A stretch of 64,000 nt of DNA from Brachycybe producta. Taxonomy: Eukaryota > Arthropoda > Diplopoda > Playtdesmida > Andrognathidae. Of the stretch, positions 10,345 through 21,700 are shown in pieces. The DNA is taken from assembly GCA_036925085.1 (NCBI GenBank), contig JAUPFP010000008.1, forward strand, positions 713,501 to 777,500, in the 5' to 3' direction. Numbering within the stretch: position 1 is the stretch's first letter; the number at the start of each line of letters is the position of its first letter. The notes beneath the pieces were generated by a model. It had not been told where the DNA came from and did not search any database. It saw nothing but the letters and a program-made list of their open reading frames with translations. The translations under genes were made by a program, and so were the position numbers.

Positions 10345-11604
10345 ATCATAAAATGTAATCTTTGTGCATTTTTTTTTTAATTGTGTTTTAATTTTACTTT
10401 TGAAAGACTTGTTTGATTAAAAAGAAGTTCACAAAAGAAACACACAGAAACGATAATTGAAATACAATTTTCATTGCTTACCAACATAGAAAAAAAAGCA
10501 CCCACTTTATAAAAAGACAATATTGAAACATCTAACATATTGTGCAAATTTCAGGCACCGAATCTTAAGTTTGCAATCAAGGCATCAATTTTCAAATTTC
10601 TATTCTGACAAATCAAAAAGAAACATAACTTTCACTTCCGTCAGGCATTCATTTTAAAAAAACACAACCGTGTATGCTGCACCCTTATTAATATGCATAA
10701 TAATTTGTCAAGTATGATTAAGACTACATCAGGTACTTCTCAATGTAGCTCAAAAATTAAAATAAAAAGAGTGGGGCTTAAGCACAGTAAATTCAGTCGG
10801 TTTTGCGAGAAACAAAGAGTCTGAATTTGCTGCACGAATACAACGAAATAATTGATTTAAAATAATGCCTCAGTTATGTGTCTTACGGTACAGAAAAATT
10901 CGTGATGTGATGAGAAGAGTCCTTTGGTGTGATAGATAACGGCGACCTCATTTGGAATTCATTCTTTCATGATTTTTTAACGTCACTAATTTTCTGTAAC
11001 GCAAGACCAATGGCAATTCACTGTAAAGGTATACTTGCGGCCTCAAAACCCCTAAAAACTGTTTCGTTAATTGAGGGGCTTAAAATCTGGTTTCACTTGA
11101 GAGCCTTCAAATGGGTTATCGGCCACTATGTAAAGATGCCGATACATAACCGAGCCATAAGAGAAAATAGTAAAACATAAAAAACTAGAAGAAAAAACGC
11201 TTCAATATATAAAATCATCTGGTATAAATATAAAAAAATGTCAATAGAATTTGCCACCTAAATTTTTCAAGAATGAATTTAAAAAAGCGAGAACTCAAAG
11301 ATTACTTTTTGTTGCTTTGGATGAACGATAAGTAGATGTCTGACGGTATTTACGCTTATTAGTTATCGAGGTTAATATTAGTTTCATGAATTAGAAACTA
11401 AAAGAAAATAACCATTTTGAATGATTGAATTATTGCTGAAAATTAAATTAGTTTAAATTTGATGTTCAGTTACATGATTAAGTATGTTTAAGACGACACT
11501 GCTAGCGTAAATAAAACAAATGGAATGAATAAAAGAAAGAGAGAGAGAGAACATTTCAAAGAATGTAGAATATTGTATGTGTATTATTATAGAGAAGAAA
11601 ATTA
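10345..11604. other. 3' UTRs of convergent PSMD4 and alpha-catenin
   Basis: Most of this 1.26 kb is probably the long 3' UTR of alpha-catenin on the minus strand. A pyrimidine/purine microsatellite (GA repeat) lies near 11535-11550. No coding capacity was recognised, and the short frame at 10929-11180 has no family features. Confidence 0.35.
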
Positions 11605-14600
11605 CTAAACATTTTCTGCAGGGCTCTGAAACTCGCTAAGAGCTTTGATGGCAGAAATGTGTTTCTTCTGCGATCCCTTGCGTACTTTAGCACGAACTTC
11701 TTCCGGTTTCTCTCGACGAACGAGTGGCTTCTTCTCAGGCGCTTTCATTTTCCACACAACGATTGGCGACTTGAGAATAATAAAAGAAATGAATTACTAA
11801 GTCGATGCAAAACATTAAATATCTCAAAACACAAATCAGTTAACACTTACGCTAACCATTCCACTTCTCGGATACTGTTTTTTTTTGTTTAAAAAGTAAA
11901 ATAAAACATAAGTAAACAACAAAAAACAGAAACAAAAAGCTAGTTAAATACCTTTGTAGACGCTACATAGGACGCTTTAACGGTCAATACGACGGCATTC
12001 ATCAAATTCTTAGCCGCTTGAATCAAAGAAGTAGCGCTGTCCAGCTGAAAAATATGTTTTAGACATTTGAAAATTTACAAAGTGACTAAAAATAGAAAAG
12101 AGAAGCAACACTTAACACAGACACAAATGGGAGGAGCAGGTTACGAAAAAAGCACCAATAACACAAATCTATCAAAAATCATAAAAACGGATAGAATTCG
12201 CATTCAAAATATAAATTTGATTATTCAACGAAAACAAAACTAAACTAAAGCATTCCAAAAATTAAAATAAATAAATGGATAAAAACAAAAAAAAAATGCA
12301 CGCAAATGTTAACTAATTTCGAAAAAATAAAAAACTGGGATCGACAACATCGACGACGACGATTACGACAAATTTTGTTTTGTAATGTCGTACCCCCGAA
12401 ACCACCAATTCTCCACTAATATTTTGAACATCTGCCTTCACTTTACTAGTGATATTAAGTTGGTGGCAGTACAACGCTATACGCTGAAGATATGCGAGTA
12501 GGTCTTTCTTGGTGCTGGATTCTGGACACTGCAACAGTAGGAAACGGAACAAACGGGACAGATAAGCATCGGATGCAATTAAGATGGTAACGCTACTTAC
12601 CCCAGACACAACAAGTTCGCCACTATGAACCTGGATTTCGGCCTTCACTTTGCTCGTAATGTTTAACTGGTGACAGTAAAGGGCTATCCGTTCCAGATAA
12701 GCCACCAAATCTTTCTTTGTGCTCGACTCTGGGCACTACACGAATTGATTTCACACAAATTTTCAATTGGATTCCCCACCCTCGATTAAATCACAAGAAG
12801 GTTAAGTGACATTTAAATTCTTTCGAATTAATAGTCATAAAAACCAGTAAAAGGTTATTAAAATATAACAAGTCAAAAGAAGCAGGTTTTAAAGAGTCGA
12901 ATTAGTAATTTAGCCACCACCAAATTGTTTCCTCGTGAAATAAAAATTTTGATAATTGAAGTTTTCCCAACTACAAAGAAAACGACGATCGAGATAAAAC
13001 ACACGCTCCGAAAACAGAGCTAAAGATACCTGGTCTGCGATCTGGCGAGCAAGTTTATCCAGCTTAGTGCCAGCTTCAGAGATCTTTTTGGCAGCATTGA
13101 TAACATCCATGGTTGTCTTAAGAGGGCCTCGGCCTCTGCAAAAGATTCAAAATGAAAAACAAACCGATAAAATAACTGCTTTCTTCCATTTAAGGTGGTT
13201 TTAATGTATTTTAGAAACTAGAAGAGTAACACAATCACATAAGGGTATTTTTCATGTTGATATTTCTTTTTAAAATGAATTTATTGTTGTCTATAAAAAG
13301 TTCATTTTGAATAATATCAACATGAAGTGATTCAGCTACCGTTCTAGTTTCTAACACACTTTCAATTTCTCCTTAATTTAGCTCTTCTGAAATAAATAAA
13401 TGAATGTGTAAACCTAGTAAAATCTGTCATCTCCATCATTATCATGCACATGTGTTTTGCAAGTACAATGATATCGTTGCCTGTGTCATCCCATTTGGCG
13501 ACCTCACGATCGAATTTAGATTTCTCCGAGCGGAAAATCTCCACTTGTTGAAGAATCTTTTCCTTGTCTTCTTTGGCCATAAAACGCATCGCATCCTTAC
13601 ATAAATATAATATCCAACTTAGAACAAGCAAAGATGAGCAATAACTATATTCGTAACCTTACTCGAGTGTTATTGATTCCGCTGATGTCGGGATACTCGT
13701 CGTGTTCGGTGTGTGCACTTGCTGAAAACGTTTAAAATGTTACAAATTGAAGCGATTTTCTATTTGCATATATCGTTTTGAAAGTGCATAACGAACAATC
13801 AGTTAAAAAAAAGTTAGAGCATTACGTCCAACCCAGGGATAGAAAACGTCACCAGAAACACACACAAACACGTCTTAAGTTATAAATTACAATAGAAGAT
13901 CAGATGAAATCGGATTCCCGAATATAAATCCGTTAAAATTGCAATCATGCACCCAAGTTTTTATTAGTAAGTGGTGTGAGAACCAAAATTTTGTGGGGTA
14001 GTAACTACGACCATCTTACATTTACTCCTCGTTTCGTAAGTGTTATCCTCGTATTCTATTTCAGTTTCACTGTCGAGTTCTTCGGCAGTCTGAAAAGCGA
14101 GTATTTTTGGAACCATATAAACAACAGATAAAAAAAACTGCGGCATAAAATTTTAGTTTTTTGAGGTTTTGTTTTATGTATCGTAAAATGTGGCGAGAAA
14201 AGTTCCATTCGATGTTTCTACAACATTTTCTTTCCCCGAGTCGAGCTAATAAAAAACAAAGCTGCAGCTTTCACAAACTATATTATAAATTAACCTCCTT
14301 ACATTTGCTTCGTGTATCGTACGTGCCCTGTTCATCGAGCAGCACTTCGTCTGGATCCAATTCCTCATCAGTCTACACATACACGTAACATAACAAACGA
14401 ACTAGCCTCTTATTACGTTCAATCAAAAATCACAATGCCTAAATTGTGAACTCAACTCGACACAAGATAAAAAGTTATTAGAACTTAAAAATGCATCTGA
14501 AAGTCAAGAAGCCTGAAAATGATAAATGAAAGGAAATGTTAACGAACTAACCCTGTTCATGAGAACGGCACGACGGATTTCGCGGACGCCATCGTAAACA

Positions 14601-17335
14601 AGCCTAGACGCATCTATGAACTCGTTTTCATCTACATCACGCTGAGGTTGGGTTCCGAGAGCTTCGACAGCAACTTCGACACGTTGCGCAAAGTTCGGCA
14701 TCACTTCAAGAAATAAAAAAAGCGCATGAAAAAAAAAACAAGAAAAAAACAACGAGAAGTGTATTCACATACCTTGATCTTTAAGAACGGCCACAGCTTC
14801 CAAGACGCGTTCAGTGTAGATTCCAGGCTCGTAGTTGTCCATTTCGGCAGTGACTACATTGCAAACACGAGCCGAACGTCCACGAATAGCTCCGGCCGTT
14901 CTGTCTAACGTATCGGCATCTCCCTCCTGAAGGGCAAGGACGCACTTGTTAACATCCTCCAAGATGTGATTCTCTTTGAAAACGATTTAAATCTCAATGA
15001 AAACGATTTAAATCTCAATGAAAACAAAATTAATGAAACTAAATGAAAATGAAAAGGATACCGGAAACGGCAAGAAAATCATCAATAGTGGTGATATCGT
15101 CGACGGCTTCGGTCAAAATTCGAACCTGGTTCTCCCAGGCCTCTTTGAAAACATCCATGTTCTCCTGAGCCACTTTGGATCGCGGACGAGCTGCAAGAAT
15201 CCTTGCAGCATTGATCACCTACAACAACAAATCAGATCATTATTAAGGACAAAAGTTTACATAAATCCCACAAAACGCACAATCTTTGGAAATTTGCATA
15301 AATTCCCACAATAAAATCATTTTTACGCACATTTTGGAATTTTTGGAAGTTTATTTTCTATTTGCATAAAAACACAATTTCTAAAAACAATTTTCACATT
15401 TCTGAATTTTTTATTTGCATAGGATTTGGCGATTAATCATTAGACACAATAGAATTCGTTCTTATCGATTGAAACGAACCTGTGGGCAGAGATTCTCGAT
15501 CTGTGCAGCTGCAAATCGAACCATCTTCACACCATCATCGTTATTCGACATGGAACATGCCAAATTAGCAACCTAACACACAAAAAAGAGTTAAAACTAA
15601 CAAAGAACAAAAATAACAAATAGCAATCTAACGCCAACCTCAACTAGCTTGTTTGCATGTTCGGTGAACACCTGAGCATACTCTTCGACTTCCTTCTCGT
15701 TGCCATTTTTAGCAGCTTCGATGAGGACGAGAAGTGGAACGTTCGTCTCCAAGAAAGAGTCCGACACATGATCGACTACGGCCTTGCGAAGTTGTCTACG
15801 CAGATCTCTCGTCTTGCGACACATGTTTTCAATCGCTTTGTCAAGAGACTCGGTCGGCTTATTTTTTCCAACCTATGAACAAAAAAAGATACTGACATCC
15901 ATACACGAGCTACGTTTTCCCTCATCATACGTTCGCCATGTATTCCGAAAGAAGATCCTGAAGGGCTTGGCGCACTGCATTGCATTCGGCTACGATCCGT
16001 TCTCGACGTTCGTCACGCGTACAAGAAGAGTCAGCCATCAGAGCAGCACCACTGATGATACTCTCCAAGCGCTCCTCGAGAGATGGCCGAGTACGAACCT
16101 CGTTATATGTCAACGGATCCATGATTATGCGCTCCTAGAACGTAGAAAACATTTGACTCGTTAAATAAAAGGCATTTGAGGAAACCAAACAGTCTTACAT
16201 CAAAGTCATCCAAAGCAGCTGCAAGTTCTCCCGGACCATCGTACGGCTGAGCAACGCCACCTAATGCTTTTCCCTGCGCCACATCAGCAATCGTATTAAC
16301 AGCTTCGCACACCTGCTTATAAACATAATCCCTATTTGCTTTGGCAGCTGCAAGCTCCGGATGACGAACATAAGCCTATAAAATGAATAAAAAAGGTTGT
16401 TGGTGAAAGAGAAAACAAATCGTGGGGTTTCTAAATCTTACCTTTGAAGCAGTTAGAAGCATCATGCTGTGCTTCTTTAAGACGGCTCGTGCTGCGGCCA
16501 GATCGTCACGAAGTCTCGGATCTTTCAATTCCTAAGAACAAAAAAATTAGAATCAACCATAACATTGGCCTAAAAAAGAGCCGTTACTAACAGCCTGTCG
16601 TTTAGCAGCTTGTTGAATCAAATCCACAGCATTTCTTCCAAACTGACGGAAAGTATCTAAAAGTTCAGATTGGCTCGAAGCATTTTTAACCTTCTCCAAA
16701 TCACCTTCAACCTTTCAAAGACAAAGAAAAATTGTTTAAAAACAAAAGATATGCAAGATGAATAACATTCCAAAATGACGAACCAACTGCAGAGATTTAA
16801 GAAGTAGGTGAACGTCGACCATGTCGGCAAGTATTAAGAGCCGTGTGACGGCCGAAAGAAGGTTGCGAGCAGCTCGCACCATGTTGCCACGCTTCAGAGA
16901 CGAACAAGGATCATCTGCAAACTCTCTAGCTGCCACGCTCATTGCGTCTCCCGTCTTGCGCACTTCATCGACAGCCGAAAGCATCTCCTGTTTGATGTCC
17001 GGATTCTCGTAGGCGATCTGTTCTCCTTTCTCTATGAAATTCTCGGTTGCCTTTTCGACGGCTGCGACAAGGACGTGAGCTCGCTTAGATCGGCCCTTCT
17101 TCTTCTTCGAAGGGCCCTTCGTGTTCACCAATGTCGTCACCTATGAAGAGAAATAAAGAAAACGATGTCCACATGCATTTTTCTTTTAGGTTTTCGTTTT
17201 TTTCTTATATCCTACCTGAATGACCAATGGTTCAAGAGTTTTCTCTACAGACCGAGTTCTTATCTCTAGATTCTTTGGATCCCATTTAAGAGCCATAGAA
17301 CCGGTAATGTTCATTTGGAGGTCGGCAGGAATCAT
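11605..17335 (-). CDS. CTNNA: alpha-catenin (alpha-E/alpha-N type)
   Basis: Links the cadherin-beta-catenin complex to F-actin at adherens junctions and acts as a tension sensor. Exons in order: 17335-17216, 17140-16784, 16711-16592, 16531-16442, 16375-16199, 16134-15931, 15872-15639, 15572-15480, 15218-15062, 14973-14773, 14703-14552, 12A 14372-14303 or 12B 14089-14020, 13721-13663, 13595-13414, 13135-13030, 16A 12735-12601 or 16B 12528-12394, 12044-11952, 11874-11851, 11769-11605. The product is 912 residues (human alpha-E 906) and collinear with the vertebrate proteins from KWDPKNLEIRT to KMKAPEKKPLV and ALSEFQS. The N-terminal beta-catenin-binding and dimerisation domain is about 1-260, the M (vinculin-binding) region about 270-630, a linker about 636-680, and the actin-binding domain about 680-865. 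Translation might instead start at Met8 or Met14. It shares with vinculin the helical-bundle fold, but the sequence is clearly alpha-catenin. Confidence 0.97.
11851..11874 (-). other. alpha-catenin 24-bp microexon
   Basis: Encodes YPRSGMVS between exon 17 (ending ...YVASTK) and the last exon (beginning SPIVVWKMK). The vertebrate protein has YQKSQGMASLNLPAVSWKMK here, so the microexon fills the alignment. It is phase 0 at both ends, with GT-AG flanks. Confidence 0.8.
12394..12528 (-). other. alpha-catenin alternative exon 16B
   Basis: A 135-bp, phase 0/0 exon encoding 45 residues from CPESSTKKDLLAYLQRIALY to GELVVSG. LLAYLQR and VQN match the vertebrate sequence better than 16A does. The donor is the weaker GTACGA, and the acceptor is CTGTTGCAG. 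Including both copies would keep the frame but would duplicate a helix of the actin-binding bundle, so exclusive use is the more likely arrangement. Confidence 0.88.
12601..12735 (-). other. alpha-catenin alternative exon 16A
   Basis: A 135-bp, phase 0/0 exon encoding 45 residues from CPESSTKKDLVAYLERIALY to GELVVSG (residues 775-819 in the actin-binding domain). It ends in GGG before the strong donor GTAAGT, and its acceptor is TTCGTGTAG. Against 16B it differs at six positions: V/L, E/Q, E/D, I/V, V/N and H/I. The intron between the two copies is only 72 bp. Confidence 0.88.
13190..13385. mobile_element. hairpin MITE (CTAGTTTCT family) in alpha-catenin intron 14
   Basis: TTTTAGAAACTAGAAGAGTA (13211-) is matched in inverted orientation by TACCGTTCTAGTTTCTAACA (13338-). 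Internally, TTCATGTTGATAT is matched by ATATCAACATGAA. The same arms recur at 20262-20545, 49985-50345, 59565-59737 and 63480-63680. Confidence 0.75.
14020..14089 (-). other. alpha-catenin alternative exon 12B
   Basis: A 70-bp exon with the same phases as 12A, encoding TAEELDSETEIEYEDNTYE and then TRSK. It is preceded by CGCTTTTCAG and followed by GTAAGA. Ser642 in LDSETE sits in an acidic casein-kinase-2-type context and occupies nearly the same position as human alpha-E-catenin Ser641, a known CK2 site. This copy is therefore closer to the vertebrate linker than 12A. Confidence 0.88.
14303..14372 (-). other. alpha-catenin alternative exon 12A
   Basis: A 70-bp exon (phase 0 in, phase 1 out) encoding TDEELDPDEVLLDEQGTYD and then TRSK. 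It is preceded by GTGTATGTGTAG and followed by the donor GTAAGG. It aligns residue for residue with exon 12B and with the human alpha-E linker at TPEELDDSDFETED. It lacks the serine that 12B has after EELD. Because 70 is not a multiple of three, 12A and 12B cannot both be used without a frameshift. A transcript using either one stays in frame with exon 13. Confidence 0.88.
15228..15440. repeat. TTTGCATAAA-type dispersed repeat in alpha-catenin intron 8
   Basis: It carries CAAAACGCACAATCTTTGGA and CAATTTCTAAAAACAATTTT, both also present at 61100-61500 with the same spacing pattern, so this is a dispersed repeat. A separate 23-bp tandem duplication (AAAACGATTTAAATCTCAAT) lies at 14978-15023 in intron 9. 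Confidence 0.5.
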
Positions 17336-18783
17336 TTTTGTGCCTTTGTTTTTCAATCAGCCTAAAAAATAATAATAAAAAAAACGAAGATAAAAATCAT
17401 TTTAAAAAAAATACGCCCAGAGTGACGTCATCACTACAATTGTTTCATTTTCGCTTTTCGTTCAAAATAAATTCTTTACTTTTTTCGGTTTATTTGTTTG
17501 AAACGATTATCACGAATTGAAATAAGCAAACAAAAACGAACCAAAAATGATGTTATTCTTTATAAAATGTCAAAAAAAACGCGATAAGTGACATTATTTG
17601 ACAAATACACCTTGAAAAAAAACATAGCGGAACTACGGTGACGTCATAAAACTACGTTATGATTGGCTAACTGCCATGGAACTGAATGTAGCTCCGCCCC
17701 AAACCCTTCTTCAGATATGTCAAAAAATCAAACGACATTTTAAAATCGGATCAAAATGTTAAAATACAGGGTTAAATTTGTTCTTATTTTAACATAGAAT
17801 ACAAATTCTTTGTTTATATGTTTTTATGGTTAAATTATATGCATAAATTTCAATAAATTTACTTACCGGAGATTAAGAAACACTACACAAAAATAAAAAT
17901 GGCTTCCAGAAAAAAAACAGAATCTAAAACACCAAGAGGGAGCTTCATTTATTTATGATTGAATGCCTCTATTCAGTCTCCTTTCAAAAATATTCGCCTT
18001 GCTTTAAATAACCGCATTTATCCTTTTTACATAAAAAGGTCTGGTTAGAGGCGTTAATAGGCTACTGAAAAAATGAAGCACCCAAAGTAATTTAAACGTT
18101 AACAAAGGTCATGAGCTAGCCACGTTATACAAAATCTTGAAGCATAGGATTGTCTAAGTGAGCCATACAAATATGATTAGAAAGAGTGATCTAACATGAC
18201 GTTCTTCCGCAAATATATCATAGACATACGCCATATTGTTACACCTTACTAACGCCAAATCTAAACTCTAACGAATGATATCATATCTTATTCGTATAAA
18301 AAAAAATAAAAAACCGGTTCAAAATAAATAATCGATAATAAACAATCGATATATTTGTACTAAATTGGTTTATTATCGATTTAGAAAGTTGCAAAAACTT
18401 TTTTTTTTGTTGCTAAACTAAAAATTATGACAGATACAAAAAAAAAAACACGTATAAATATTTGTAATGTGTTGTACTAAGATTGAAATGTGACGTGAAA
18501 TGGACAGTGAAAATGTAACGAAAATTCAAAGTTCTACATAAATGCACAAACTTCATTGAACTGAATCATATAGTTTCCTGTAAATATAAAGAACTGGGAG
18601 TTTCCTCCTCTTCGTATGTTTTATATAATGTAATGTATCTTATATGTTACTACTATACAAGTAGTACATTTATATAATATCTATAAATATATTATTTATT
18701 AATGGCCGTCTTCTCTATTCAACAATCCTTATAGATCAATACATATGTGTGCATACTAAAGAAACCCCACCGTATATTGAAAC
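17336..18783. promoter_or_regulatory. divergent intergenic region, alpha-catenin / DOCK
   Basis: A 1.45-kb region between the two divergent start codons. It contains two perfect CRE/ATF-type octamers TGACGTCA (17423-17430 and 17639-17646). The second stands beside ATTGGCT and GCTCCGCCCC, words also found in the GGCGGAG MITE family. It must contain both promoters, but no TATA box at a defined start can be assigned. The DOCK-proximal half is very AT-rich. Confidence 0.45.
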
Positions 18784-21700
18784 ATGACAAAGTGGACACA
18801 AGTTGTAGAAAAGGATAAGTTTGGTGTTGGTAAGTTTCTATATTACAGTAGTATCTCATATTCTAAATTTCTAATCTAATCTAACAAGTTGTACGATGAT
18901 CAAAATGCTTGATAAGCTAATGCAGGTGTAATAATAGCAATAATATATATAATATATATTTTAAAAAAAATATACGTTGAAATAAATAAACACAGAAAAA
19001 AGTATGAAATAAAATCAAGCAATGTTTTTTTTGTTGTCGAAATTAAATCCAATTAAACACGTGTTTTTTGTCTCTTCTGAGATTGTTTTATGGAAATCAT
19101 TAAGCCATCTGTGGTCGTAAAGTGACTTCAAGTACATGAATTATGAATGAAAGGTCCACTTTACGACCGCGATGACGTCATATTTGAGAGCCACGCCTCA
19201 AAGGATGTAATAAAATATAATTGTTAAAAATGTATTATTCTATAATAATAATATTATAAAGGATGAGATTAAATGGAAATTATTTAATAAAGGTCACAAA
19301 AATAATTTTGTAAACGGAATAATAAATATAATATGAAATGTGACTTTGAGAATTTAAATAAAAAATGATTTTCTTTTCTGTGTGTGTTTTTTTTTTATAT
19401 TTTCGCCATTTCTTTCAAATTAAATAATTTTTCTTACACACTCTTTAAAGGGTTCATCTCAGAATTAAGTGAAAATTGAAGATTGATTTTGATGTTTTTG
19501 AAATTACAGAAATTACAGTACAATTTTTCAGGGCCGTCTTTAAGTCTTTTGTGGCCCCTGGCACAAGATTTATTTGAGGCCCCCCCAACCATGCCTTACA
19601 AATAAACTCATTTTTCTCCAAAGAACCAGTGTTCTATATATAAAAAGTATTGATGATTCCATAATTTCCATTGTATATATTGGAACAGGACTTTTATGAA
19701 GTAAATCACATAAGTGAATAGGCCTATTTTTTTAAAATAGTAAAATGTTTTTGATGTCGGATAAATTGAAATTAAAGATTTAAAAATACAGAAAATAGTG
19801 ACAATTAACTGAGTGAGGCCCTAGTTTAGACGGAGGCCCTAGTTTAGACGGAGGCCCTGGGCCAGGGCCCTTATAGTTACAGAAAGTGTTTCATGTTTTT
19901 TTTTACGATCAACTTTTAAAAGAAATATGAATGTAATTGGAATTTGTAGAAGGATGTCTCTCTATCCTTTTAGATGAGTAAAACACATGATATAAAGAAT
20001 TTTAATAAAAAATTGTTTAAAAATGATATAAACATTTTCATAGTTATAATAGTTATTTCCTTTTGATATATTTCCAAAAAAAAAAAAATAATTTGGATCC
20101 TAAAAATTGTTTACTGTGTAAACGTTTTTAAGATTTCATTTTAATAATTCATTAATAACACAATTCAAATCAATTTACTTATTTTAAAATTTACTTTACA
20201 AAATCTAGCTAGAGATATATTAATATAAATTTTAAACAAAAAAGTTAAAAAGTTAGAATTAAGGTGGTTTTATAATGTGTAAACTACTCTTTTATCTGTT
20301 TTTATTCTGTTTTTTTAGGAACTAAATGAAGAGAAATTTGAAAGTATTTTAGAAAATAGAAGAATAGCTCATTTCAGGATTATATTTCGTGTTGATATCT
20401 TTTAAAATAAGCTTTTTATGATAAGTTTGAAAATTACCCAACTTTCAGCATTTTGAATGATATCAACATGAAAATACTTCTTTAATTGATTCAGCTACCC
20501 TTCTAGTTTCTAACACACTTTCAATTTCTTCTTAGTGTTGCTCCTTAAACACAGAATAATTAATCTTGTCTGACACGTATGTTCCTAATTAGACATCGTA
20601 TTTTATTTTCCAGCCATTTTCACATATCATGAAGAAAAACAACATAGATTGCGACTCTTCTGTGGCGACACAGTTCATATTTTTTGCGAAAACAAAGGTA
20701 TGTTATTGACATGCATAGAACTTCCCAAAAAAGAATACCGCTGAACCCTCACGTCCATTAACACAATAACAAAATTTCTATACTCAATTTTTACAGAATG
20801 GTACTATGGTTACCGTACCAAAGACAGAAATACAAAAGGGATTTTTCCAAAGACTTACGTTCATATCAAAGAATCGGTCTCGGACAGAAATGGTCCGTAC
20901 GAGTTCGTGTTTGCCAAAGAACCTCCAATCGCTCACGAAATCTCGAACGTCCTTCGAGAGTGGGGATTTCTTGCTAAACAGCATTACGTACGGAGGGATC
21001 AAGAGTTTGAAAAGATCAGACATATGACATACGAATTAGTAGACTGGAGGAAACAGATTCTGTCTGGAACGCTACCGGTAGATGAAATGAAGGAGATCAA
21101 ACAGAAAGTGGCTCATCTCATAGATATGGGAAACTGGTCAGTTATTCTTCGCCGTTTGGTTAGTCGATTTAATAAAACAGTAATGTGCCATGAAGATTTT
21201 TATTTTTTTCGAATTAAGGACTCTGTCTCTGGATTTGGTCGTGAGAGACGAACAGGGCAATATAATGAATCCAGACTGGACGGGTACGATAAACTTGTAT
21301 CGACAACATGCTCTCGCATCTCAAAGGATACAATCGGTGTGACTTGCAAGTCGAACGAACGAATGAATTGGCACAAATAAATTAATACATTTTGTCGTTT
21401 TAAGGCAACAAAAGGATCGTCATCACAAAAGACCGTTCCGACTTTCACTCACAGTCTTTTTGTCACCATTAAGAACTGTGTCTGTAAGATTGCGGACGAT
21501 TCGCAGATCCTAATGACACTGTACGACGCAAAAGAATACAAATACATCAGTGAGAATTATATCGTCAAATGGTTCAAAGATGGCTCCATTGATCTGGAAC
21601 AATTAGAAAACATGAAAGTCCTGTTTACGGTACAACCTTTAGCATTTTTTTTTATCGTTAATTTTGATCTAAATCAGAAATTGTTTTCTTCGTTTTTGTT

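Larger units (their letters stand above)
18830..20613. other. DOCK intron 1
   Basis: It holds a hairpin (GGTCGTAAAGTG near 19114 against CACTTTACGACC near 19158), a TGACGTCA at 19173-19180, a truncated hAT-type MITE (19529-19900) and a hairpin MITE (20262-20545). No coding exon was recognised. Confidence 0.5.

Noticed and set aside
15784-16164. 126-residue plus-strand frame
   Set aside because: It is antisense to alpha-catenin exons 6 and 7 and is kept open by their codon bias.
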